From: Gordius sp. MW1 | Lineage: Eukaryota; Nematomorpha; Gordioida; Gordea; Gordiidae | Direction of reading: 5' to 3' | Length of the DNA: 64,000 bases | Assembly: GCA_964036665.1 (NCBI GenBank) | Contig: OZ038527.1 | Coordinates: forward strand, 5,766,001-5,830,000 | Part shown: piece by piece, positions 46,971 through 58,422 of the stretch | Position numbering within the stretch: position 1 is the first letter of the stretch | Layout of the letters: the number at the start of each line of letters is the position of its first letter | The notes under the pieces: model-generated | The model's database searches: none | What the model was told of the DNA's origin: nothing | What the model saw: the letters and a program-made list of their open reading frames with translations, nothing else | Program-made: the position numbers and the translations under genes

Positions 46971-48019
46971 CATTATTTACAACTTATAAGTAAATGAAGA
47001 CGTAAAGGAATATTATTTGAGTGTGCATATCTATGTATGGGGTAACATTATAGTAAAAGATTTATTTATCACCTTTAAACGAGTTTTTGTTAATATATAA
47101 TATATTTCCAAGAAAATCACGTTTTTGGATTACTAATTAATTTGACTTAATTGTTTTTATATCGCTGAAGGTAGAATCATTTTGCTGTGAACTTTGAAAA
47201 ATAAAACTATTTTAAAGTCACCACACTCCATTTTTATTAAACTATTTCTTAAAAGTCAGTCAAATACGATTATTTTGCACGAATTTTATAAAGATCTTTC
47301 TTAATATTTATATACAGAATTATTAATTCCCATAAAATATAACTTTTTTCATAAATTTTTTAATAACTATTAACTTGAGGTTTTTGATAGTGGCGATTAG
47401 AATGACATCACCCTCATGTTGACCAACGTCGGGAACGAGGTCTTTATAAATTGTCAGGTAATTATAGTTAAAACATTTTTAAACCGAACTCTTTTATTTT
47501 AATTTTCTAAATGAAAACTTTTTTCATTTCTAAATACCGTGATCTTTTTTTGCTTAAATAGTCTCACGTCGATAAAATAATTAATACTGTATGAATTTTA
47601 AAAATAGGCCTACCCCCAAAAAATATATTTGCTTTAATAATGAAGCTTGTCTACCCAGAAATGTTTCTAGAGATACTAAAGCGTTGTGATCCATAATAAT
47701 GAATTAATTAGTTGTAGGACCCAATCACTAACGTAACCGCATAAAATTTATGCTCCTTAATTATCGATTTGGCAAGTTTCTTTAAAATCAATAATCCTAC
47801 AAGGCGTAAATAAATTAGCTCATTTACCTTAAGGCTTATAAGGGAAACTAAAAATGTATTAATTAGATTCGATCAATAATAGCATTTGTTTGGTCGCGTT
47901 AATGGATAAACTGTCTGTCAAAAAATGGTTATATAGCAATTAAGAACCATTGTAAAATAGTGGAATAAGAGATTAGGGGCATATGGATGATTTTGGAAAT
48001 TTTGACCACAAACTTATTA
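46971..48019. other. AT-rich intergenic region
   Basis: No gene is supported. One short segment (47397-47458) has AG and GT bounds and a 57-nt open frame on the plus strand (ITLMLTNVGNEVF). The minus strand is also open there, and no partner exons were found. Confidence 0.35.
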
Positions 48020-48480
48020 CAAATTTAAGGATTTAAACTATAAGGGGCAGCCGCCCCTCCCTGCTTTACCCTAACTACGCCCATATATACTTTAATAATT
48101 ATTATAGACTTTAATATTTTACAAGCCTATAATTTCTTCCACTCGCAATGAATTCTTACGTCAAATTTTTATTTGGCAAAACATGGCGTTTGTGTCCCAT
48201 TTCTGGCAATTACAATATGTATTATTGCCAAACTTCTCAAGAGGAAATTAAAAATTGTTATGGAAAAGTCCTTCTTAAGACCTAAAATAAATTGGAAGAC
48301 ATAAAATAAACTCGGGCCTTCGGCCCTCGTGGGAAGGGGGAGAAGGGAAGGGAAGAGGGGAAGGGAAGGGAAGGGGGGACGACTTATCTGTACTTCGTAT
48401 AAATGTATCATATTTGCTATGCAATTTATGGGCGAGAAAGGTGGGAAGGGGCGAGAATGCCTATAGGGGGGTATTAAATG
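48020..48480 (-). repeat. MITE remnant and inverted copy of the pyrimidine-rich repeat
   Basis: At 48040-48085 is gggcagccgcccctccctgc...ctacgccca, a remnant of the CATGGGCGTAGCC family. At 48290-48480 is the inverted third copy of the repeat seen at 4790 and 20960: the gggccttcggccctcgtggg block, then gcaatttatgggcgagaaagg and gcctatagggggg. Confidence 0.7.
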
Positions 48481-48729
48481 ACTAATGATTAATTAATTAT
48501 TTATACAAATTTTTCATTATAGGCAAAATGTAATAAAGGCAAAATGTAATATAGGCAAGGGTTAGGGTTAGATTTAGTGTTTGCATCTAGTTGCGTATTA
48601 CATTAGTTTTTATGGCCTTTAGAGATTATGGGTCTAACAAACATTATATTATAAAACAACACAATGTTAAGAATTTGCAGAATTGTTGGGAGAAATTTTT
48701 TGTTGAATTTGAACAATTTTTAATTAAAA

Positions 48730-49655
48730 AAATCAAAAATTTAGCCAATGGTGACTTTTTCTCTATTGGTCAGTACCAACAGATACTCTATAAGTCAATT
48801 ATAGCCAAAAAAACGGAAAAAAAATTTTGATGCTCACTTTGGCCAATGGTCATTTTTTTCCATTGGTCAGCAGCCAGCACACGGTAAAAGTGGATATAAA
48901 TTCATAAGAGTAAAAAAAACGAAAAAAAAAATTTCGAATCATATTTCGGCCAATGGTCATTTTTTTCCATTGGTCAGCAGCCAGGACACGGTAAAAGTGG
49001 ATATAAATTCATAATAGTCAAAAAAAACGAAAAAAAAATTTTCGAATCACATTTTGGCCAATGGTCATTTTATTCCGTTGGTCAGCAGTCAGCGGACGGC
49101 CAAAAAGTCATAATAGCAATGGTAGGAACAGGTCCAATCATAATAGTCAAAAAAAAACGAAAAAAATAATTTCGATTCACATTTTGGCCAATGGTCATTT
49201 TTTCCATCAGTCAGGAGCCAGCGGACGGCCAAAAAGTCATAATAGCAATGGTAGTAACAGGAACAATCATAATAGTCAAAAAAAAAACGAAAAAATAAAC
49301 TCGGATTCACATTTTGGCCAATGGTCATTTTCATTGGTCAGCAGCCAACGGACGGCCAAAAAGTCTTATTATCAATAATAGTAACAAGAACAATCATAAG
49401 AGTCAAAAAAAACTCCGGGATTCTAACCCAAAAACTAGTTAAATTGCATAGCAATTAAAAGTAAACAACTTTTATTTATGTTTATTATATAACATTGGTC
49501 AGCAGCCAGCGGACGGCCAAAAAGTCATAATAGCAATGGTAGAAACAGGAACAATCATAATAGTCAAAAAAAAAAACGAAAATAATAATTTCGATTCACA
49601 TTTTGGCCAATGGTCTTTTCATTGGTCAGCAGCCAGCGGACGGCCAAAAATTCTT
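48730..49655 (-). repeat. Inverted tandem hairpin array
   Basis: Seven or more units of the 19.2-20 kb array lie here in the opposite orientation: TTTGGCCAATGGTCATTTTT-CCATTGGTCAGCAGCCAG, followed by either gacacggtaaaagtggatat or cggacggccaaaaagtcat linkers. Both linker types of the other array are present, so the two arrays descend from a common composite. Confidence 0.85.
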
Positions 49656-49950
49656 ATTATCAATGATAGTAACAAGAACAATCATAAGAGTCAAAAAAAC
49701 TCCGGGATTCTAACCCCAAAACTAGTTAAATTGCATAGCAATTAAAAAGTAAACAACTTTTATTTATGTTTATTATATAACTAGTTAAATCGCATGGCAT
49801 TAAAAGTAAACAACTTTTATCTAAAAAACTAGTTAAATTGCATAGCAATTAAAAGTAAACAACTTTTATTTATGTTTATTATATAACTAGTTAAATTGCA
49901 TAGCAATTAAAAGTAAACAACTTTTATTTATGTTTATTATATAATAGATA
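49430..49950. repeat. Satellite-like repeat carrying the 15-bp dyad
   Basis: The unit actagttaaattgcatagcaattaaaagtaaacaacttttatttatgtttattatataa occurs about five times. It is once interrupted by hairpin units (49500-49690), and one copy has drifted (aaatcgcatggcatt). Each unit holds two dyads: AATTGC-ATA-GCAATT and AAAAGT-AAACA-ACTTTT. Confidence 0.8.
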
Positions 49951-50044
49951 ATTTAACAAATCTTATATATAACACACCGAGGGAGATAGAGATGAGGGGT
50001 GGGGCACCTCTTTCTCATGTATTAATTTAAAAAAGCGATAACCT

Positions 50045-50130
50045 AATATACCCAATGCAAATAGATAGGAGGGTAACGGACGGACAACGGACGGACGGAC
50101 AACAAAAAACGAGCCCATAAATTGCATAGC
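50045..50130. repeat. GGACGGACAAC repeat ending in the dyad
   Basis: GACGGACAACGGACGGACGG, then aacgagcccataaattgcatagcaattaat. It is the inverted equivalent of 18412-18475, and its end resembles that of the 340-bp repeat at 6365-6715. Confidence 0.65.
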
Positions 50131-51168
50131 AATTAATACAAGATTACAAATAAAACAGCTTTATGCTCATAATTTTAAACGTTCTAGAGCTTAATTTTGA
50201 AGCATAGAATGGAAGGGCAACACTGAAAATGGAAAAAAAATTATCAGTGAAATTGGAAAAAAATCGGGCTAAATCTAATATCAATCAAGAAATTTCCATT
50301 AAATTATCAATAAGTCAAATCATGGCTTTTCAAAACCAAAAAATGGCATAAATTTTTATAATAAAATTTGCAATGTTTTTTTTTTAATTTTAATAAGGCA
50401 TTGATTGAGAGACTTAATATTAAAATAAAACGTTTATTTGATAAATATTGATTGGATAGGGAAGGCAAGGCAGAAAGGATCAACTCCCTGACTTCTCACA
50501 AACTCGAAGAATCCTTTGTTATTTATGAAGTTCAATTCAATAAATCATAAATTTGCTCCTCCATAAATCCTTACCAAACTTTTGGCTTAGTCCCTCCAAC
50601 ATTAAAATCCTGACACAAACCCATGTTTTTAGGATAGACCCTTCCTTAATTCAGCTAAAATTTGCGTTTCTCATACCATAAAATAAATGCAAAATGTATT
50701 CAGTTTTAGTGTTATCAAAGGCACTTTAGCTAATTTTCCATTTCGCGAAAAACATATCTTCTGATATAATGTATGTATGGGTGTAGCAAGCAAAGGTCAG
50801 ATTTGTTTAAAAAAATTTCCCGAGCCCGGCCCGGTCCGATTTTATAACCATATTCTCCGCCCGGGCCCGCCCGAACCCTTCTAAGTGTTCGCCTGGCCAT
50901 GCCCAAAGCTGTCAGAATTGCCCGGCCCTAAATGTAAATTTTTAAATTTTAGTAGCAATTTTGTCATATTTTCAAAAAATAAATTAAGCATATCATATTA
51001 ATTTATATTATGGGACTGAAAAACAAATTGTCATTAGCAAACGTTGTAAAAAACAAGATTTGATTATTTCAAAAATTTTAATCATAATAAGTATTTAAAT
51101 TTGGCAAAGGGGGACAAAAAATAAGATAATAATTTAGAGTTGGTCAATTATATCGTAGTTTTTATTAT
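50131..51168. other. AT-rich intergenic region with a GGCCCGG remnant
   Basis: No gene is supported. At about 50810-50935, cccgagcccggcccggtccg and cccgggcccgcccgaaccc mark a decayed hAT-like element. Confidence 0.45.
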
Positions 51169-51176
51169 GATTAGTT

Positions 51177-51331
51177 CATGGGCGTAGCCAGGTTTTGGAT
51201 TAGGGGGGGGGCGAAACGTTCAAAAGTTCAATTGGGGGGGGGGGGGAGCAAAACATAAATTTTAAAAAAAAATTCGCCATTAAGGGGGGGGCCGCCCCCC
51301 TCCCGCCCCCCCCCCCCTGGCTACGCCCATG
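51177..51331. mobile_element. CATGGGCGTAGCC MITE, well preserved
   Basis: The inverted ends are CATGGGCGTAGCCAGG and CCTGGCTACGCCCATG, with duplication GATTAGTT/GAATAGTT. The inner part holds poly-G and poly-C runs that can pair. Confidence 0.85.
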
Positions 51332-51339
51332 GAATAGTT

Positions 51340-52726
51340 TCTTCAGATTATAAAATGTCTTTAATTTAATCACGTCCATGAATCATTACTTACGAAATGT
51401 CTTATTATACAGCACTGATTCCCCCTTAGCTGTTTAAAGAAGTTATTGTCAATTACTATTAAAGGAATGCGCAAGTCATGTATTTGATTAAATAATTGGT
51501 GTTATTGATCAATTGATCAGGGCACTAGCAAAATATTAATTACATATTAAAGCATTGATTGCCTGCATAGCATTAATCATATAGATTGGCATTGTATTGT
51601 ATACCATCCAACCCCTCTGCATTCATAAACTTTTAAAGTAAAGTATTATATTGATTTTAAATTGGTTTTATATGTATTGGTAAAAACAGGGCCATAATCC
51701 TACTAACACAAAAATGGGCAATATTACGTCTTGTTTCTGTTTTTTTGTTTATAAAATTAGCGGTAAGGGGAGGGGGGGGAGGGTAGAGGTAATGTTTTTT
51801 CCGAAATTGGTTTACAAAAAGCTTTTAAAGTACACCTATTTAAAAATTATGATGATAAAGTAACTATTTCCGTCTATTTTCCACGCATTTGAACCTATTT
51901 TTTTAAGGTTTAAATGCGATTGTTATTGTTCCGACAACTTAAAGTACACTACTTACATTTAAGAATTTCTAAATTTAGGAGAGTTGTTGTTTTTCTCCGA
52001 AACCGAGTTTTTTTTCGTTTGAACTTGTTTTAATTGTCAAATTTTTAAATTATGTTATTACAAATTTAAAATTTAATGTAACATTATAGTGGACTATCCA
52101 AATTTTTACTTCAGATTTTTACTGAGAGAAAATTAGATTGTAATGTTAAGAAATCAGTAATTCTAAGCAATTTTACACAGAAAATCCTTTAAAATAAATA
52201 AATAAATAAGGGATCGTCAAAATTGCAACTTAAAAAATCGACTATACTATTTTCTATAAAATTGCAGAAACTTAATTTAAAAAATAGGATTTCAATTTTA
52301 AAAAAATTACATCTCCATTGCCAATTTACCGATTGTTCAAATAAAAACTAAAAATTCCGAACTGGTCCTAACGGCATGGCTAAATGTGATAAATTAAGTA
52401 TTATCGATTTATAACACATTAATTCACTTTTGATCGAATTTTTTTAATTAAATTTTTAATTGTAGTTATATCATTATCAATCATTTTCATACTAATTTCA
52501 GTTCTTTTTATCAATAATATTATGGACCAAGTTAAAAGGAAGGAGACAGGGGCAAAAATGATGTTATAAATCTTGATAAAATTTAATGTATTGAGCACGG
52601 CAATCGCAATGTATACAATTTCTGACTTCTTTATTTAAAATATTAGTTAATTATAAATAAAACGATTTTTAGGTCTGGAGAGGGTGAACTGCCTGTACCT
52701 GCCTTCATACGCCCATTATTTATAGA
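51340..52726. other. AT-rich intergenic region
   Basis: No coding or structural signal stands out apart from a G-run at about 51770. Confidence 0.4.
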
Positions 52727-52734
52727 AGTGAGTT

Positions 52735-52869
52735 CACGGGCGTAGCCAGGGGGCGCGGGGGGGGCCACGAAAAGAAAAATTTTTCAATGCAAAAATTTTT
52801 TGCCCTCCTCTAATTGAACTTTTAAACGTTTTGCCCCCCCCCCCAATCCAAAACCAGGCTACGCCCATG
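52735..52869. mobile_element. CATGGGCGTAGCC MITE with perfect duplication
   Basis: The ends are CACGGGCGTAGCCAGG and CAGGCTACGCCCATG, flanked by AGTGAGTT on both sides (52727-52734, 52870-52877). This is the cleanest evidence for the 8-bp duplication of this family. Confidence 0.88.
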
Positions 52870-52877
52870 AGTGAGTT

Positions 52878-53949
52878 AATTAAAAACGGTCATATTTTAA
52901 AATGGCTCATTTGTTAGTTTTCCTTCAACCTTAATTCATATTAAGTTTCGTGAGTAAACATTCTCAGAAAAACTAGGCAAATAATGCCAACTCAACTCAG
53001 ATCAGATAGATCTCAATGAACAAATGTGTTTTTTCATTTCTCATAATAAAAATTACAACTTTACGTGACAGATAAAGCGTGTATGGTGCAATTTTATTCT
53101 ACTAACTGCTTAGGGAGATACTAATCCATAGCAATAACAACATAGGGATTTACCAATGTCAAGATTGATTAAGAAATGCTTTTTTCAATTATCTTGGAAA
53201 ATTACGCAACATGTTATTTAGACTTAAATGTCTTAATTTTTGTTTAGGTTCGTTAATAACTTTTTATAACTTTAATTTACCTTATTATAAACCTCAATGT
53301 TTCTATGAGTGCAATTAATATAATTTGGTCGAAGGCAATATCAGTGTCTTAAACTTGTTTTGAATAAATTTTATCATCCCATCTAAAAGAGCAATGGAAA
53401 AAAAGCAAAAACAATTCGCACAAATAATTTCCTAAAAATTTGATTGAAAAGAAATTTATTCGCTAAAATGTTTGCTTTTATTAACGATAACTTTGATTAC
53501 TAAACAAATATTTAACGTTTTTATTAAAAACTAGGGACAAAGAACATTATTGAGGTTTACTATAACATCCCAGATGGCAAATTTCCTAATAACACTTAAA
53601 AATAAAATGCGTCATCCGCCCGCCTGTTACTACCGTTACTAGCTAGCCCTGTACATCAGCAACGTCCTAATCTAATTAATGAATGTAGCCGGGGAGAGGG
53701 GGGGGGGGGTCCTGTCCTGTTTATCACGAAATGTCTTACATATAATAATAATAATAAATTATTGATTTTGAGACTTGCCAATCACAGACTAATAGCAACT
53801 TGTGCAATTCATCTAGCATACTACAGTATTTCTTTTTAAAGAACGAGTGCCAATAAATAAAAATAAATAAGCTAAACATACACTTTGGAAAAGGTTGGGA
53901 ATGTTAAGCGTGTTTTAAGATAACAAAATCGGGAGTTAAGTAGGATGTT
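52878..53949. other. AT-rich intergenic region
   Basis: No gene is seen. A poly-G run lies at about 53697-53710. Confidence 0.4.
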
Positions 53950-54475
53950 TAGGTGCCACCAGGATTAGACAGGGAGGGACAACCCCCCCCCCCCTAATTT
54001 TAATTTATTAAGATTATGGATATAATTTCAAAAAAAACATTCTTTTATCCTTCAGATTATTTTTGCACCCCCCCCCCCCTTCTTTAAAAACCTGGCTACG
54101 AAATCGCTTATGACAAACTTTTAGATTTATTACCTTCCGTTGCAAAGGGCAATCTTAATATTACGAAAAAATTTCTCTAAGGCTTGAAAATCGATAGCTG
54201 AAACGTTAATTTTTTGTTATAAAATGTGCAAGTTCAAAAAACATTATGATAAGGATCTAACCAAATTTTAATAAATCATGACAAATAAAGTTTATTTTTG
54301 AGTATATTTTACGACAGCGCCAGAATTGGCTTATGAGGGGGGCAATGATGATTTAGGGAAGGGTAAAATGTTAATTTTGATGAAATGTTAACCATAATTT
54401 TAATAAATTTAAAAAAATTGATTTGGAGGGGGGGGGGGAATCCGCCCCTCCCTCCCTCTGGCTACGCTTATGGAT
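53950..54475. mobile_element. Two decayed CATGGGCGTAGCC MITEs
   Basis: The first (about 53950-54108) has gggagggacaacccccc, a poly-C run and a cctggctacg end. The second (about 54305-54475) has gagggggggggggg, cgcccctccctccctctggctacg and cttatgg. Their outer ends are eroded. Confidence 0.6.
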
Positions 54476-54554
54476 ATATTAATAGTTTGCTTGTACACAT
54501 ACGGTTTTCAGTTTACCTGAGAGATGTTAATATATTTTTTAAATTTATAAATGT

Positions 54555-54668
54555 ACAGGTAGAGCCCTGCAAAATGGAATTTCTTCGGCCCGAACCCGAC
54601 AATATATATTTTATTTTAGGGCCGGGCTCGGTCCAGGCTGGGCAGGCCCGTGCAGGGCTTTAATTAAA
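54555..54668. mobile_element. GGCCCGG hAT-like remnant
   Basis: TAGAGCCCTGCAAAATGG ... ggccgggctcggtccaggctgggcaggcccgtgcagggctt. Both ends resemble TAGAGACNTGCA-type termini in inverted orientation, and the core is nearly gone. The plus-strand ORF over it is a by-product. Confidence 0.6.
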
Positions 54669-54853
54669 GGTGATGAAGAAAGAAAACTCTCAGGACATTT
54701 TATTTTTCCATGGACTATAATTTAAAAAAAACTATTAATTTAAGAAAATCAACGATATAAACCAGATAATCAAGCTCTCGAGTCAATTTTAATGTTTTTA
54801 CTAGTAAAACGTTTGAACCTCACTTATTGTTGAAAATGGGGTCATATTATACC

Positions 54854-56479
54854 CATAGACTAATAGACTGCTCATCGAAGTGGCATTCATTTGAAAAATG
54901 TGTACCCAACATTCCGCCATTTTAAAAGGTGAACAGTCATAAGTAAGTTAATTGTTATTTGCTATGTTTAAACTATATTTTAATAATACATCGATTAAAA
55001 CATATTTATTTTATATGTTTTGTGTATATATTTGATTATATGAATTCTTGCTTGTTAATTAATTAAGTAATTACGATTACTATCAAGTCGTATTGTGACA
55101 TCATGATGTGAGGTGTTAAATGATTTTAAGTTTGATAGGAATAACTAAAATAACATAATGGCATATTGTGCTGTTATGGATGAAACAATTCTAGACCTAA
55201 AAATAAGGATCTTTCCTTCCACAAGTAAATTTAAAAATATATTAAACCATCATACACTTTAATATATGATTAACATTTATTCTTATGTTATTTTTTATAT
55301 ATATTATTTGCTCATCAACTAACTAATTAGGTTTCCCCTAAAAAACAAACCAATTCTTAAGAATTGGCTTCATAATGCCAAAAGAGATTTTATTCCAACC
55401 AAAGAATCCCTAATGTGCAGTGCCCATTTTACTCCTGATTTATTTTATCCCACCCCCAATAAATATAAGCAACTTAGAGAAGGTGCAATACATACAATTT
55501 TTAATTTACCAGAGCATCTTCAAAAAGTATTATTAAATCAATTATTGTAATTATAAAATTTTAGAAACCTGCACCGACAAGGAGCACTAACAATTCTTTA
55601 GCCAACCATTCAAACAATTAGCCCTCACATTGCACTATTATTCAGCAAGTGCATATAGGCACCTTAGGAATATTATTTGCCTCCCTTCAGAATCATCATT
55701 AAGAAGGTGGAGCATTTGTCTTGATGTTAATCCTGGTAAATTCTATAATGAGTTGATAATATTTTTTAGGGTTCTTAAAATGTTCCATTGAAAAAATCAA
55801 AGATCTTATTTTGAAATCCAAATCACCTGTATATGTAATTATTAAAAATAAAAAATTTTCTAAAATAATTGGCACCTCTCTTTTTGATGATTTGTCTCAA
55901 CATATATTGGAGCAAGATAATTTGTCATCCCATTTTTATATATTAATTAAACTTATTATACGTAAATACCTTAAAATTTTATTTCATAACAATTTGCGTA
56001 TTTTAAATCAAACTTTAAAATTAAATATTCGTAACAAACTTAATAAAAATATTTTATTTTTAGGGCAATAATATATTTTATTCTGTGATTATTTACAATC
56101 TTCTATTAATTAGGTTATATTTTAAAAATAAAAAAATATATGAATGTCTATTATAATATTCAACGAAGTATAGGTGGCGCTAAAACTAAAGTTACTTAAT
56201 TTCATTAAATTAGTGTTTTTTTATTGACAATTTTTTAGTCTTTTTATTCTTAAATCACGACTAACGATATATTATTAGTAAATAATAGTTTTTTAAAATT
56301 ATATTTAAAAATTTCAGTCGTAGATTCATAAAAATATATAATAAATTTCATATGTTAATAGAGGGTATATGTGATTACCATTCTCTAGCAGTATAACAGT
56401 CTCATCATTTCACCTTTTAAAATGGCGGTAAACGAGGCAACACTTTTACAAAGGGGATGAGCAGTCTATTTAGTCTATG
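54854..56479 (+). mobile_element. P-like DNA transposon, internally deleted
   Basis: It begins CATAGACTAATAGACTGCTC, ends GAGCAGTCTATTTAGTCTATG and is flanked by a perfect 8-bp duplication ATTATACC (54846-54853, 56480-56487). CA...TG ends, an 8-bp duplication and a THAP-coding gene point to the P superfamily. At 1626 bp it is too short for a full transposase. The MITE at 1360-1784 has the same ends. Confidence 0.88.
55158..56071 (+). pseudogene. THAP-domain P-type transposase remnant
   Basis: ATG at 55158 opens MAYCAV, the start of a THAP finger whose second Cys is missing. At 55331, after an acceptor, the frame reads FPLKNKPILKNWLHNAKR, CSAHFTPDLF and LREGAIHTIFNLPEHLQK, the rest of a THAP domain. 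A 38-nt intron (55527-55564) follows. A shifted frame then gives LALTLHYYSASAYRHLRNI and SSLRRWSICLDVNPGF across a 34-nt intron (55736-55769), resembling the region before the catalytic core of THAP9/P transposases. The sequence then passes straight to SHFYILIKLIIRKYLKI and NIRNKLNKNILF, typical of the C-terminal end. The catalytic core and GTP-binding insertion are absent. The domains kept resemble Drosophila deletion derivatives that act as repressors, but the frame break argues against a single product. Confidence 0.75.
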
Positions 56480-56487
56480 ATTATACC

Positions 56488-57776
56488 CCATCAATTTATC
56501 ACCAAGCCAACATATAATTTTTTTCAATGTGAGCCTCTTCCATTACCTTCACTCATCGCTTGCCAGTGTCAAATGGATGCTCCTTTTAAAGTTCCAAGAA
56601 TTGGATATTAAAGTCATCGTGCTAGGCTAGGGAGGTGTGAGAAGGCGAGCAAAATTGTCATGTTTGGCCTATTAGCATAATTTATGCGTAAAAATGAGCT
56701 TTTCTATATGTGTATCATAACAACATAAATTTAAATTTTTAAAGCTGCCACATTACACCTGTCATAAAGAGAAGTATTTTGAAACACAAATGTGAACATG
56801 ATATTCTTTAAATTTAAAAAAATACTGGGCTTATTCACGATTTTTATTGTACCGGATAAAAAATGCCTGAAAAGCAATTTAGAAGGTAAGGCAAATTAAT
56901 TATTATTTTTAAATATCATTTATTCGTTAAATTTTTATGAATTTTCCGGCTTAGGTGGGGGGAGTGGGCAACTATCAACGATTGAATCTCCACGTTATTT
57001 AATCGTATATCTAGAAAACTCTGTTTCCCGTGTTGGCAATTGACGAATCTGATGAATAATTTTTTATTTATAATATTATTTTATGCTCGTTTATTGTATA
57101 TTAAAAAAATAAATAATAGCTACCAATTTGAAATCGAAATGTGGAAAAACCATCATTAAGAGGGGGGGGGGGGTAGAAGCAGGAACAAGGAAGGCAAAAT
57201 AATGACCATAACCTGTTATTTTTTAGATTTAAAGGTGTCGCAGCTGTCCCGCTCAGACTTTGCCAAGTAGTAGAAATGTTAGAATGTATGTAGGGGCAAA
57301 TTATCCTAAACTTTTTTTCTAACTGTTTTTTTTTGGCGGTTCGGCCTAAACGTCAAAACAAGACTTTCCGTTTATCTGTGGTTTTAATAAAAAATTATCA
57401 AAGAAATGGTAAATTTGAACTATACAATTTGCTAGGAAGTACTCAACCTTGTGATATGCGTTTATTTATATGGATCTCACAATTTAAAAACACATAAAAA
57501 GTACTTATAAACTTAGTAAATAAGAAAATATGTATCCTATGAAGTTGCTAGTAGGGGTTACATTTATTTGCCGTGTAATGCAGTTTACATATAAGTGTCA
57601 CCATGCTATCTAACCTAGAGCAAACATAGCTGATGCTTATCAAACAACCTTGCCGAGAATAGGAAAAAGAAAAAATACGAATTAACAATTTTTAAGTCGT
57701 CTCAGTTGTGGCCACGGTAACCTAAAACGCGAGTCAATTTTTAAAAAAAAACACTTAAGACCCCCCAAAGAATTTT
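56488..57776. other. AT-rich intergenic region
   Basis: No gene is supported. A poly-G run lies at about 57162-57173. Confidence 0.4.
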
Positions 57777-57780
57777 TTAA

Positions 57781-58418
57781 CCCTCGAGAGTATTCGTGGG
57801 GTATTTTGGTACCCCACGCAAATTATAAATTTTAATATAAAACGCAATTTGAGTCTAATGAATGTGGCTTTTTCAGTAGCTTAATATTTTATCAAGAACT
57901 GTTAGGTGAAAATTTCATAGGTTTTGGCTTAATACTTTTTAAAATATAGAAGCTTTTTTGGCTCGTGGGGTTCTGTTATACCCCACGAATGCTCTCACGT
58001 AAGGTTTTTTCTATATGAAAAAATGTTTGTATTTTTTTATATGAAGATATCTTTTACAATTTGTGTTTTTAATACATTCTGAACATTCTTTTAATAAAAA
58101 ATCACGTTTATTTTGATTTATTTTAAGGTATATGATGTCAAGAGATGAAATGAGGGGAAGCTCTAAAATAACCAAAACCCATAAATTGCATAGCAATTGA
58201 TAATAATGGGGGTCCAGAAAATTTTAATAAGTTTTGTAATGTTGATTAGATTTATATCAAAATTTATACCATCAATCTTAAGACCTTTATAAACATATGT
58301 TTAAAATTTCAAAGGTTTTAAAAGAATACTTTAAAAGTTATAAGAAGTTAAAAAGTGGGGTAGAGTTTTACCCCACGAATACTCTCGCGTTCGGGATTTT
58401 TAGGAATACTCTCGAGGG
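57781..58418. mobile_element. piggyBac-like MITE
   Basis: A perfect 15-bp inverted end, CCCTCGAGAGTATTC, on both sides is flanked by TTAA (57777-57780 and 58419-58422), the piggyBac target. Three internal dyads of the type CGTGGGGTA-N-TACCCCACG sit at about 57806, 57966 and 58359. It is 638 bp and non-coding, and one AATTGCATAGCAATT dyad lies inside at about 58183. Confidence 0.9.
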
Positions 58419-58422
58419 TTAA

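Noticed and set aside
47397..47458. Possible 57-nt plus-strand exon (AG...GT, open frame)
   Set aside because: The minus strand is also open across it and no partner exons or recognisable protein were found.
49061..49378. Asn/Ser/Lys-rich ORF with repeated NHNSQKK motifs
   Set aside because: It is a translation of the inverted hairpin array; no independent coding signal.
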